From NCBI GenBank assembly GCA_027604505.1, contig JADIIX010000077.1, forward strand, positions 41,958 through 105,957: a stretch of DNA of 64,000 bases, given 5' to 3'. The notes under the pieces were generated by a model. It had not been told where the DNA came from. It saw nothing but the letters and a program-made list of their open reading frames with translations, and did not search any database. Numbering within the stretch: position 1 is the stretch's first letter; every line of letters starts with the position of its first letter. This DNA comes from Gonapodya sp. JEL0774. Taxonomy: Eukaryota; Monoblepharomycota; Monoblepharidomycetes; Monoblepharidales; Gonapodyaceae. Positions 46,574 to 58,643 of the stretch are shown here, one piece after another. Made by a program: the position numbers and the translations under genes.

Positions 46574-49537
46574 TCATCCAACTTTCTGTGCATACACTGT
46601 CCAGCCCCACGCTACCACACCCACCACAACGCTGGTCAGTCCCATGCCAACCGCAACCCTTGTCACCGGAGTATTTGGGATAGGGAAAGTGTAATACGGT
46701 GAGCGGCGATCTGAGCCGAACCACCATGCGAGGTACCATTCCGCGGCGCGTTCGCGTTCGCGGGAGCGCGCGGATCGAACGTTGATGTGGGAGAATTTGC
46801 TGCGCCCGCGAGGTACGTTGGCGTCGAGATCTAACTGCTGATAGTGGTGGTCCAAGTCTGCACAACGCTGAGCATTCGCTGCAGAGCCTCGAGCAGGATC
46901 CCACTCCCTCGGCACATCCACCCAGTTCTCCGACGGCGCTCGCCATGTGAGTATTGCTGACGCACCGCCGACCGTCACTCTCGGCTCTGGTTGGCCCTGA
47001 GCAATGCCCGAAAGAACGGAATCGTACCCCCCGCCAGGTCGTGCATATCGTGTGATGTATTCGGCGGTGTACGCGTCCGTCATAGCAATCACGAATTGTG
47101 TGATCCAGTCGGCGGATATGTCGATGCTTGGATCTCGCGATATGATTTTGTGAAGCACAGACGGGTCGAAACCGGTGTCCCAACTTTCATCATCTTCTTC
47201 TAAGCCAGTTCCCTTGCTTTTAACCACCCCTTTAACAGCTTTCTCCACCTCCACCTGCCTCGCCACCACCACACCCACCGCTGCCCAAACCAGTCCCACT
47301 GCACCTGTACCAGCCAGCAACACATCCCATACCCGCTCCACCCACGCTCTGTCAGCCACATCGTGTGCAAATCCGGCAACAAGCCACGGTACACAAGGGT
47401 GGAGACCGGGCCACCCCGAATCGCGCGCGTGGTGCAGCAAGGCGTGGAGGGCGGGTTGAGCAAGGTGGATGCAAGGGAGGAGGAGGTCAAGAATGGCCAT
47501 GGTGCCTCGGAAGGAGCATAGGGCGTGGTCATAGAAGATTGTATCACAGAGCGTGACGAGTACTGCTGACGCAGCGAGCTGCGATTTAGGATACATCAAA
47601 ATAATGAGGGCGGCAACCGAGTGAAGGCCTTGATAATAGTGGAGGTGCGGGCGGAGATGTAGAAGGATCCGGAGATGGAGATGGAGAAGGCGGTGGTGTG
47701 GTGCTAGCGGTGCGGGTGGGGGGGCTGAAGTTTGGTGGAGCGAAACAAAGTAGGTGGTGAGCGTTCCGGATGGTGTAACTTACATCGCAAACTTCAGATT
47801 CGACGGTCTTTTATTTCTCAACTCACACCACTGAGCGAATCCTCGTCGTGCGTCGGCAAGAACCTGCGGAGCATCGCGGGTCGGTGGGGGCATGTGAGGG
47901 TCTTTGAGCTGGATCGAATGGTGGGAGCCAGCGTTTGTACCACCGGCTGAGGATTGCGCAACAGGGTCCAAGTTGGACTCCCAATCTAGATTGTCCAGCT
48001 CAGAAGATGTTGTGTAGTGAGAGAGCAGAGTGGAGAGGAGGGGGTGGTGGAGGGGGTTCAGTCGGTATTGGTCTGACAGATTTGAAGAACACGGTGACGG
48101 TTGGTGAACGGGTGAGATCGGTATGGTGGCCGACGGGGATGGTGAGGGTAGTAGAGCATGAGCTTGGGGATGTGACTGTGAAAGTATGGTCCAGGAGTCA
48201 GAGTCCGAAGGTGGGGAAGGTGTATGTGAAGGAGAGGGATCTGACTGGGTTGCGGTGGAGGTGGTGTGGTCGTGTGGAAGTTGTAATCGGAGGTTTTGCG
48301 CATTGAGGTCCCCATTCTGTACTACAGCAGCACTCACCACCAGATCCTGACTCAAATCTGCATCTGGTGGATTTTCCGCTCCTTCCAGAGTTAATTCGTC
48401 AACATCTTCCGAAGTCCACGCCTTAATCGTAGTACTTGCGAATATCTGATTATCCTTCGGCGCCTTGTCCGGAGTCTCCATCGAGTCCGTCAAGCTGTAT
48501 TTCGATTCAGACTTGGCCCTCAATTTATCGATCCCTCGTCCCTCAAGTTGTCCATCCAGACCTGACTTCGTCTCCATGTCCCCGAACGCAACGACTTCGA
48601 TAACGCTCAGACCTGAATCCATGCCAAACTCCACCGGCTCAGTCACCAATTGTGCCATACTCTCCGTGTTCACATCCAAATTAGGTTTCACGAATTCATT
48701 ACCATCCACATCCGAACCAGTGTGGACATTAAGCTCAACTTCTTTTCCGTCAAGGTCAATTCTCCTTATGTTTGCACGATGATCGTTGTTAACCACCACG
48801 GGTTCCCAAATTCCACAAAGAACCAACCACGCCCTAGCTCGCATATCTGAATCCTGAAAGCCACCTGGTTGAAAAGCAATCTTTTGGAGTTGAGCGATAT
48901 CACGGGCAGTGATGGCAGAGAGAATGTTTCCGCGCACTACTGTGGAAGTCGGAGTGGCAGCAGGGGAAGGGGGATAGGGTGGTGGGAAGGAAGGGGCTCG
49001 GGAAGAAGGAGAAGATAAGACAGAGGGGAGAGACGTGAGGGCCGTAGAAACGGAAGACGAGAGGGTGAAGAGAGCGGACCAGAGAGAGGGCAGAGCGGAT
49101 AGGTTGTTGGTGAGAATCGGAGGGACCGCGGTTACCGAGGGGATTGAGGGGAGGGCAATACGGGAGGATAGAGACGATAAAGAGGAAAGAGAGGAGGAGA
49201 GAACAGACGCGCTGCGCGCGGAGGGAGAAGTGATGGAGCTAGCAGAAGCGGGTGATACTGTTGTCCCGGTTGCGGTCGTGTTCGTTGCCAATGCCGGGAC
49301 CGCATGACGCTGTCTGTGCCGGTGTCGTAATGGTCCTACCGACGCATGCGGCTGCATATGCGGTGTAGAGTTTGTTGACATGTCGGCAGCGATTCTGCCA
49401 TGCGTGGCATCATCTCCATCAGCTCCCACACGGGCACCTTCCCCTCCACTCGACCCATTCTCCTCATCTGTCCATTCCGCTTCCCGTGCCTGCTCCATTT
49501 CTCGTTCGATCTCTTCTGCTTGGCTCGTCTCCATCAT
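46574..49537 (-). CDS. TBC1D20/Gyp8-like Rab GTPase-activating protein
   Basis: Membrane-anchored TBC-domain protein related to TBC1D20, which acts on Rab1 and Rab18 at the ER, and yeast Gyp8. The first exon starts at 49537 and is Ser/Thr-rich. It contains ITARDIAQLQKIAFQPGGFQ and DMRARAWLVLCGIWEP (about 48905-48805), the start of the TBC fold, then a long acidic Ser/Pro insert, and RDAPQVLADARRGFAQW near 47870-47830 (the RD..QV..D.. motif). The second part gives LLHLRPHLHYYQGLHSVAAL, where YYQG carries the glutamine finger, then PWLVAGFAHDVADRAWVERV and a C-terminal membrane helix, VAVGMGLTSVVVGVVAWGWT, ending at 46574. By eye, the donor after KFA (47790) and the available acceptors near 47735-47710 leave the YYQG part one base out of frame. 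A seven-C run lies at the junction. The arginine-finger motif IxxDxxR is also less clear. Confidence 0.82.
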
Positions 49538-51687
49538 GAAATTGTTTCCGCCCCCTGCTCCAGAATGGCGGCCAAATGATTCAAGGAAAGCAATCTGGAA
49601 GCGGAAAGGCTATGGTTTCGATAAAACCTGCCTGTTCCGGAAGAGAGATGCTCGAAGGTGCTTGAATGGGCAGTCCCTATTCATTGTAAAACTGGGCCAT
49701 CATCATCCCACTGCATGTTAATTATGTTGCCGTACCACCACGCAATCGCAACCACCCGCAAGACACAATACAACTGAGGTTAGACATGCAATACACAATT
49801 TCTTCCTTCCACAAATGTTTTCGCGTGCAATCGATTGTTCACCTGCAATAAATAATGCACGTAGAATTACCAAGATGGTTATAACAGCGGGAGATCATGT
49901 CACTGAGAGAGCTGAAGGGGACATTCATCCAATCCAAGAATATGAATTAAGTCTTGCTATAAATGGTGAGCGGAGAGCCCGCGGAAAGGTAGAATGTAAC
50001 ACGAACCCCCGAGGGAACGAAACTGAGCCGAGCTTCACCTTGAAGCACCATTCCACTCACTGTGTTCCATTGTCTGGAAGCTTGCTCCTAGATCATACCG
50101 TATGCACACGAACGCTGCAGTGTGTACCCACATTCCGTCCACATTTCCAGACAGGACTCTCCGAATCATCGAAACAATTACCTCTTGATCACTCACTTGA
50201 GCCTGCCACAGGGATATATGACGTTTCTGTTACTGGCAACGCAGTCTATAGCTGCTGGAACTTTGCCTGTTAGCCGGCTTCGGACCATGCTCCGTGCAGG
50301 ATTCTGCATATGCCCGCATGAGGAGATTCCGGACATGCCGATGTCAAGTGAAGCGGAAGGCCAGCACTTTTGGATCCAGTTTGCGAGGGATCGCAGAGCC
50401 ACCGAGAGCAGGAGCAAGTCATTTTGATCCTGGGCCCCAGATGTGGTGCTTGTCTGTGTATGTCCTCAGCCAGGCTCATGTCCTTGGGTTGATCCCAGCT
50501 CTCGCAGTTCTCACGCAATCCCTTGCATTTCTTGGCACATCACCATGTGCGACAGCAATGGTTCCATGGGTGGCTGTGGTTAATTCAGACTATGGTCGGC
50601 TCGATCGTCAGATAACTACTCCAGGGTGAAGGAGTAGGTCCCTCGAGTCCGGTGAGCTCTTCCGTATCTTCTGTAATCTGTGGAACATTGGATTGACTGC
50701 TTTTTCTCTTCTTCAGTGAATTGAAGCCCGAAGGCTTGGGAAAATGGGAATCGTTGAAGTTTGATTGGTGCCTAGAGTGCAGATGCACGCGGGTGTCTGG
50801 AATCCTGTTCCCCACAGTCCACGGAGGAGCAAAATCCTTCCATTCATCGTCTTCATCATATAGTCAATGGTGGACCTGCTCCAAGCCGCTTGACATCCAA
50901 AACGTCTCGGCACTACAGAGTACTGGGTTGTGACCCGCACAAGTCGCGGTGATCTGAGCTTTGACAGTGAACATTGAAGATCCCGATTTTTCACGCATAT
51001 CACATCTCAGCTCACATTGAATGGGCTCACATGATTGCCACCGAAGCAATACCCTGGGTACGTGAGTGCTCATCTATCCAGATGGACTTGAACTGGAGCG
51101 ACATATTGACTTGAATCTGACTTCCCCAGCAACAAGATAAGCGGTTCGGTTGCAGCTACTTGCGGAAACAGTAGAATGGTCAAAGCACATAGTTGCGTGA
51201 TGTCGATAATGTACCTTCCAAGGTCCTGCTGCTCCGTCGGGAATGAATGTCTTCATTGTCGACGTAGAACACAAATTATCATCAACAAATTGTCATCTTT
51301 GAGATCTTTGCATCGGATATAGATGTCTTCGAGCACCTTAGTTACCATGCTCGGTAAATCTGACGTGCTTCCTGCTGCCGAATGTCACTGCTGATCCAGT
51401 TGTAAGTCCCCGTTCCTGACGCCCTATACCACTACACATTGAGGAATTGTCTAAGTGTCGGCTGTGGTGGAAGGGTCCAGTCGGTTTTGGGTTTTGTCGG
51501 GTTGCTCCAGGCAGGCTTGACCTGAAACAAGGAAAATTTGGAACCTTCCGGCGGCGGCACCTGAGTGAGTGGGGCAAAATATACCCTAAAAACAAAGTGT
51601 TGAGATTGATTTGATTGTGCGATTAGAATCGACTCTCAGCGGGAAATGGACGATGCAGTTGGGTGAGGATCTTGCTCTCACTTTCTC
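49538..51687. other. Mostly unassigned
   Basis: About 2.15 kb. A plus-strand frame of 152 codons at 49815-50273 has no recognisable motif. The right part should contain the promoter and any 5' exons of copy 2, but I could not find a Zn2Cys6 cluster. Confidence 0.35.
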
Positions 51688-53753
51688 TTGCTATATGCGT
51701 TCTATTTCACTACTTCTCGCTCCGGAAGTGTTACTGATCTGCCAAAGGGTGATGTGGGCTCTGCTTCGATCGAATCAAATCTTGAAGTTGGCAGAATTCC
51801 AGCATCTTCCCAAGCACTTGTTCCTGGGTCGGATCAGAAGACTTCCATAATGTCATCCATAAAACCGACCAGTGATCTTAAACTACAGTTACCCCCTGTG
51901 TTGGTGACAAACACTGTTCATGGGACACCGATTTTATCAGGATATCTCCCTGACGCGTCCCAAGGAGCAGTCTCACACCGCGTGAGGACGCCATACCAAC
52001 GATCCCCATCTTCACCTTTCCTTACTGCACAGCAATATGCCAGTGAAAGTTCCACGGGCACTCTTCTCCAAAATGCCTTCAATCCCGCTGGAAATTCGCC
52101 ATTTCGTTGGGGATACTTCCCCGAGCATCCCCCGTGGGGAACCTCCTTGGGACAGACAGTGTATTCGTCACACCAGATTGACTTGCCCAGTCCGGACGCC
52201 TTGACGGCTTTGCTTTCGGCTTACTTTGTTTTCGTGGCACCACACATACCTTTCATTCATCCACCCTCCTTCCTCGCACATGCTTTGAAGAACCGCGCCA
52301 CCATGGCATTTCTCCTCTATACAATGCTGACTCTCGCTGCACCTTTTCTCACGGAAACTAATCTCCCATCTCAAAACCCGAACGAGGACCTGTCACAATT
52401 TGACCGCCACTTTTTCCTCACCCGTGCCCGACAAATGGTATTGTCAGTCCTGGAGTCTCCCACGCCAAATATCCAGCACGTTTGGGGTCTCGCTCACCTT
52501 GCCCTCGCCAGCATCACAGAGAGCGAACCCAACTTGCAAGCCGGGTACTCATACCTTGGTTCTGCGTTTCTGCTTGCAAAGCAGCTCCACCTCGACATTG
52601 AAACTGCAAACCCGCAGCCTCCACTTACACCTGCATGGGTTGAAGAAGAGCAGAATCGGCGCACGTACCTGGTCCTCTGGCACCTCGATCGGCTCATCGC
52701 TGGCATCACCCGTCGCTCCCCAATGCTCGACGTCTCTCCCGTTTCTGCTCTACGTGCTCCAATCCCCGACCGTGACTGGATCCCAGAAGCCTTCCAAGGC
52801 AAACCGCGTGAATATCCGGGCACCAGCGAGATGCAGCATCTGCTCGACATCACGACCATGTTTGCGAGCCAGGAGCAGCGGATCGAGATGGTGCGGATGA
52901 GTCTAGGAAATGATCGCGGCGAGATTGAGGAAACGTGGCGATGGAAAGTGTCTGAGTGTCAAAAGTTGCGTAAATACCGGGAGTGTGAGTGAAGAAGACC
53001 GGTATTCGTTTGACGTTTTGTTGGTGTAACTCATCAAGGAGAAGGCTGCGCATCATCAACCAATACACCCTTTGATCAGCAAATCCCCACCTATTCCCTT
53101 CTGCTCTCTGGAGAGATTCTGTAATCTCGAGATCTGCTGTGTCTCCGCCGGATAATCTGTACGAGTACGCTGGGCGCTCCCTGAGCGTTGCTCTCTCCTT
53201 CTACGCCCTAATGCAACATATGTTGCCTTTGAATGACGCCGAGCAAAGATTTCAAAATGCCCGAGATGCATTGGAGTTGATGTGAGTTTTGTGTATCACC
53301 CGTTTACCGTTTTCATATTCGAACTCTTGTCCAAGAGCGAATCCTACTTGCTTCCTCGCCCATGATATATCCCGACGAAATATGCAATAGACGCTTCTGC
53401 CTCAATATTTCAAAACATTTTGATATGAGCTGGGCGGATATCGGATGCCCTCTGGCCGGTTTCTCTGTGTTTTCTGTTGCCCAAGAGCTTCTCCAAAATT
53501 CAGGTGAGGACAGGAAGGCAGCTTTGGATCTCGTGTATGCAGCAATTGAGGTGTTAGATGGGTGAGTTGAGGTTCTTGGCGATCGAGACACTGAGATTTC
53601 AGGATTGTATTTGAAGTGGGCATTCGTTCATATCTGAAACGTGACTTGTGACTTTTCATTACATTTTGGAGATTCGGCAAACGGTGGCCCTACTCTTCGA
53701 AGCTAGCGAGACTACTCCACCAGAGCTTGTCCGTGTCCTTGACAGCAAAGTGA
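51688..53753 (+). CDS. Fungal_trans domain regulator, copy 2
   Basis: Paralogue of copies 1 and 3. The main exon is open from 51688 and homology to copy 3 begins near 51715 (KGDVGSASIESNLE), probably just after an intron acceptor. Domain landmarks are HQIDLPSPDALTALLSAYFV with FVAPHIPFIHPPSFLAHA, then VLESPTPNIQHVWGLAHLAL, HLDRLIAGITRRSPMLDVSP, and RWKVSECQKLRKYREC at the donor near 52988. Further exons give YEYAGRSLSVALSFYALMQH with NDAEQRFQNARDALELM at 53155-53283, then CLNISKHFDMSWADIGCPLA with GFSVFSVAQELL at 53398-53560, and FGKRWPYSSKLARLLHQ, ending at 53753. The coding exons are intact. A 5' exon encoding a DNA-binding domain was not found, so regulatory function is inferred from the family only. 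Confidence 0.77.
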
Positions 53754-55949
53754 CAGCCAAACCAATGTACTACAGCAAGCTCAACGTTCCATTGTTTGAT
53801 CGCCGTAACACCACATGAGCCAAAGGTTCCCACACAAAGAAAGTTGTGTCATAATCCACGGAAATGTCTAGTACAGTATTTCGTGCATTCACTATATAAG
53901 AATGATATCTTTTCGTCAAACTACATGCGTACATGAGAAAGATTCATCATTGTGGTAGAACTGTTCGGAATTATCGAATTATTTTAGTGATCAACCTGCG
54001 CTCACACCCGTTCTGCGGAATCCGGAAGCGGGGGGTGCCCGTTTGCGCCAAAAACTCTCACACAGACTTCACTGTGGTTGCCCCGCTTCCTGGTGTACTC
54101 ACAGAAAGAAGGGAAACTATTGAGGTTGGACGTGGCCGAAAATCTCGGCAAGGGCGAGCGTGCAATGGTAGGTAACACAGAATCGAGCAATATCGGATGA
54201 GTTAAACAAAAAGGTTCAAAACACGATACTACCCGGGAATTTCTTATCCTTCGGTTGTAGAACAACATCAAACAGATCAAAATGGGGGACTCATCAAGTT
54301 GCATCGTACATTTATCTCTGCAATTGAATCCCCGATGTTCGAGAATCGGAAGCGACGAAAGAAAATCAGCAGGGGAAAGGTACCAAAAGGGAAATGATAC
54401 CCCCTTTTATCACATCATGGAGTGAAAGGCCGTTTGGTACGCTGACCCCCAATCCGTGTTCGCGAATTCGGGAGAGTCCTCATTTGGAAGGACGAAGATG
54501 AACAAAATCTCTCTGTGAGAAGAGGAATTTTTTAAAATACAGAGACTCGCCGAGAACATTTGTTGATACAAAACGAACCATGTCGCTTGTGTTGATGTAG
54601 GTAGTGGCGGTAAACGCGAAAAATTGACTTTGTCGAATTCATACTTAATTTAGAGCGCTCAGTTGAGTTTCGAGTGGTGTGTAAGAGGAATAAAGAGGAA
54701 AGAGGGGGTAGAACGGATCGCCTGACGCGAGATCTGTAGGGAAGATACGTTTTCACGCACATCCACCTAAATTCTTACTTACCTATGCTTTCACTGACTG
54801 AGGATTGACAGAATGGAGGTATTCAGTTATAGCCTTTGAGAGTGGTGCCTGTGTGTCCTCAGCTATCCTAACTCGTCCTTGGGTCCGTCCGATTTGCCTG
54901 GATCCCACATGTTCACACGCTATCCGTCTAGGATTCTCGCGCTTTCTCCCTGCGACAGCAAGGATGGCGGTGTGGTTTGTTTTAGAAAGTCCTTACTGAA
55001 AACCGGGTCGTCCTACAAAGTGGAAGTTAGCAAACGAAATTTTTAGTTTTGATAACCACCACATCGGTTCGAGCTCACCAAGCAGAGTGTTGGTATCGAG
55101 ACTATGATAGGGTGCATGTTGGATTGGATTCGGCGTAAGATGCCGTTGTTGGTGTGAAGGACATTGGCAATTTTCACGGTCGACTCATTTTTTTCACTAA
55201 ACAAACGACTGTCACCATATTGAAAGGTGGAAGGAAGCAAAACTCTTCATCGACCAAGATTTCAGCACGATGTCTTTTGGAATACAACCAGTTGCACCCA
55301 GAGTAGTACACAACCGGATTTCAAAGATGTGCAGATCACATTCCAGCGAAAGAATAATGCGCGGTTGGGAATGATTGGAGCTCAGATAGATTTTCTTCCC
55401 AGTTTCCTTCCCTGCAGGTTTACAATGGGCGAACATCGTTTCACCGCCACAGCCTTGAGATTGATCGACAAATATCAAAGTCACCGAAACTTGGATCACA
55501 AATAAGGCTTATTTGCGAATGACATGGAAGGTCCGCGAAGCACGAAGAACGTGTGCAAGTTGGAGAACAGTAGAAGGCACTTGGTTAAGCCTGATGTACC
55601 CTTCCCATCCTCGTTCCCAAGCCACTATATGACTTCATTGTCGAATAGACAGACCTTTGCATACTGTGACCAGAGAACAGCAGTCTGCCGATCTTGCGTT
55701 GGATACTTCGAGAAAAAGCTGTGCAAATTCCTTGAATCGAACATAACTCCACTCTGCCCACTTCCACAGCTCCGCCAGACGTTAGCCCTATTCTGGATGC
55801 CTTCCGCGAGCCCACATCGAGGAACTTTCGAAGTTCACGCCAGGAGATGTATCTGGTCAGGGTCTGAACCATTTTGGCGTGTGCTGGGCTGTGGGGACTG
55901 ACCAAAAACAAACAGCCGCGTTTCTTTCTTTAAAACAAGAAACTGAATT
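53754..55949. other. Unassigned region between copies 2 and 3
   Basis: About 2.2 kb. Plus-strand frames at 55227-55505 and 55524-55901 and a minus-strand frame at 55585-55911 are open, but none contains a motif I recognise. It should hold the copy 3 promoter and any 5' exon. Confidence 0.35.
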
Positions 55950-58643
55950 TTGCCCAAAGTTTCGACATTCGAGGTCGTGCACCTGGCTTGGCACAGTACA
56001 AGTCTGAACGTTTTCACGGTGGAAAATAATGGATGGGTTGTGAGGAAGAAATCTGTTCTCCCACTTCCAATACACCACTTTCACTTCACGATTTCTCACT
56101 CTAGTACTTATGTTGAATCGGCAGCACAAGGTCATGTAGGGTCTACCGCGATCGAATCGAATCTAACGGTACCCGCGACCGCAAGCTCTGGATCGGATCA
56201 GAACCAGCCTCCCGTATTACCTGCAAGGAAATCAACCAATGCTCTCAGGCTACAAATTCCAACTGAATCGGCGACCAGCGTTGGTGGGATGCCGATTTCG
56301 TGGGGACTTCTCCCTTACGCATCCCAGGGACCAGCAACGACGCTGCTAGGACAGCAAACACCATCTCCGCCTTTCTCCAATACCCAGCAACGTGTCGGTG
56401 AAAGTCCTACAGGCAATCGTCTCCAAAACATCTTTAATCCCGCTGGAGATTCGCCATTTGGTGTGGGATACTTGCCCGAGTTTTCACGAACATCCCTGGC
56501 ACAGACAGCGCATTCTTCAGATCAGATTGACTTGCCCAGTCCGGACGCCTTGACGGCTTTGCTCCCGGCTTACTTTGTTTACGTTGCACCACACATACCT
56601 TTCATTCATCCACCCTCATTCCTCGCACACGCTCTCAACAACCGCGCCACCATGACCTTTCTCCTCTACACTATGCTGACGCTCGCGGCGCCTTTTCTCA
56701 CGAAAACTCATCTCCCACCTCAAAACTCGAAAGAGGACTCCTTAGCATTTGACCGCCACTTTTTCCTCACCCGTGCCCGACAAATGGTATTGTCAGTCCT
56801 GGAGTCTCCCACGCCCAATATCCAGCACGTTTGGGGTTTAGCTCATCTTGCCCTTGCAAGCATCACAGAGAGCGAGCCCAACATGCAAGCCGCCAACGCA
56901 TACGTCGGCTCGGCTTTTGTGCTCGCTAAGCAGCTCCACCTCGACGTTGAGGCGGCCATCCCGCAACCACCACAAACACCTGCATGGGTTGAAGAAGAGC
57001 AGAATCGGCGCACGTACTTGGGTCTCTGGCACCTCGATCGGCTCATCGCTGGCATCACCCGTCGCTCCCCGATGCTCGACGTCTCTCCCGTTTCTGCTCT
57101 ACGTGCTCCAATCCCCGACCGTGACTGGATCCCAGAAGCCTTTGAAGGCAAACCCCGTGACTATCCGGGCACCAGCGAGGTGCAGCATCTGCTCGACATC
57201 ACGACCATGTTTGCGAACCAGGAGCAGCGGATCGAGACAATACGAGCAAGCTTGGGGAACGATCGCGGCGAGATTGAGGAAACGTGGCGGTGGAAAGTAT
57301 CCGAGTGTCAAAAGTTGCGAAGATACCGGGAGTGTGAGTGAAGAAGAGGATAGTCCTTCTCAATCTTTTGTTGTTGTGCAGTCGACAAGCCCAATTGGGC
57401 GCCCTTCATCCGACCGCCCCGCCCCACCCCACCCTTCCAAAAAAAACCCACCGCATACCCCCATTCGCCAGCAAACCCCCACCTGTTTCCCACCACGCTC
57501 CAGCAATACTCTCCAATCTCGGGCACTCCTTCAGTTCCAGTTCCACTGGACCAGGTGTATAAGTACGGCGGGCGCACGCTGAGCCTCGGGCTCTCGTTCC
57601 ACGTCCTGATGCAGCGCATGATACCCATGCACGACACCGAGCAGAGGTTTCACAACGCACGTGTGGCGTTGGAGTTGGTGTGAGTATGCGCGGGTGTGTG
57701 CCAAGACGGGGCGACCCCACGCTTTTTGTGCCGGCCACCGGAACTGATCCTTCCCCAATTGGAATCTCTGCACATAACCACCTGACCGCGCCTCTTCCCT
57801 ACCCCTACCTACCCCCCCCCCCCGCACGCGCCCCGCCCCCCCGCGGGGGGGGGGGGGGCGGCGCGGGGCCGGGCCGAGCGCCCCAACACCCCCCCCCCGC
57901 CCACCACCCCCACCACCACTCCCCCATCTCCTGCCCTTTGCCACCGCTCCACCCCACCTGCACATCTGGGGTCCCGTTCCTTTCCCTTTCCCTTTCCCCC
58001 AGCCGCTACTGCCTGACCACCTCGAAACACGTCGGCGCCACCTGGGTCGACCTCGGGTGTCCTCTCGCAGGCTACTCTGTGTTTTCCCTGGCGCACGCGC
58101 TGATGATGAATGCGGGAGAGGAGAAGGCCGCGGCGGTGGATCTGGTGTACGCGACGGTGGAGGTGTTGGACGGGTGAGTTGCGTCGGGCAGGGAATGGAT
58201 GTTTCTTTCTTTCTTTCTTTCTTTCTTTTTATTTTGGGGGGGGAAGGGGCGGGGGGTCGGTCTTCGTTGTTTGTTGGGCTCGTTCTTCTTCTGTTCCTTG
58301 CGTCTGCGCCTGCTTTTATAAACGGAACAGGCGAAGTCTTTTGCTACTTTTAAATTCCCTTCCATTTTACCTTCTTTTCGATAAACAAATCTCTTTCCTC
58401 TTGCCTTTTCTCCAACTCCGTCATCTTCATTGTGGCGCCTGTGTATCCCCTTCCCAAACCTTTTCCGATCTCCGATCTATTCCCAACCCACCTCACTCTT
58501 CCCTCTCTCGCGACCTCCCTCCACCACATTCGTCCCCTTCCCTCCACCTCCCCCGCCTTAGCTTCGGCACCCGCTGGCCCTACGCCTCCACCCTCGCCCA
58601 GACCCTCCACCGCGCCTTGTCCTCCTTCATCGCCACCCCATGA
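55950..58643 (+). CDS. Fungal_trans domain regulator, copy 3
   Basis: Closest to copy 2. The main frame is open from 55950. Homology to copy 2 starts near 56115 after an acceptor-like CTAG, with GHVGSTAIESNLT, and continues through SDQIDLPSPDALTALLPAYF, VAPHIPFIHPPSFLAHA and VLESPTPNIQHVWGLAHLAL to RWKVSECQKLRRYREC at about 57335. Later exons give VYKYGGRTLSLGLSFHVLMQ with HDTEQRFHNARVALELV (57555-57680), then TTSKHVGATWVDLGCPLAGY with SVFSLAHALMM (58015-58172), and FGTRWPYASTLAQTLHRAL with SSFIATP, ending at 58643. Two introns are much longer than in copy 2 and are filled with G/C runs and a TTTC repeat; the later exons are also GC-rich. Several blocks are nearly identical to copy 2 in DNA, which suggests recent duplication or gene conversion. 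Confidence 0.77.
57820..57900. repeat. G/C homopolymer cluster inside a copy 3 intron
   Basis: Runs of about 10 C, 7 C, 14 G and 8 C within 80 bases, in an intron that is compact in copy 2. This may be real low-complexity expansion or an error-prone stretch. Confidence 0.75.
58202..58230 (+). repeat. TTTC microsatellite
   Basis: About seven tandem TTTC units in the last intron of copy 3, followed by a G run. Confidence 0.9.

Noticed and set aside
55524-55901. Zn2Cys6-like cysteine spacing upstream of copy 3
   Set aside because: The cysteines in the plus-strand frame near 55670-55730 do not follow the CxxCxxxxxxC pattern and lack the CRxxKxKC core.
57820-57900. Inverted repeat or hairpin element
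   Set aside because: The C runs followed by G runs could pair, but they are simple homopolymers in a generally GC-rich stretch and have no specific sequence.
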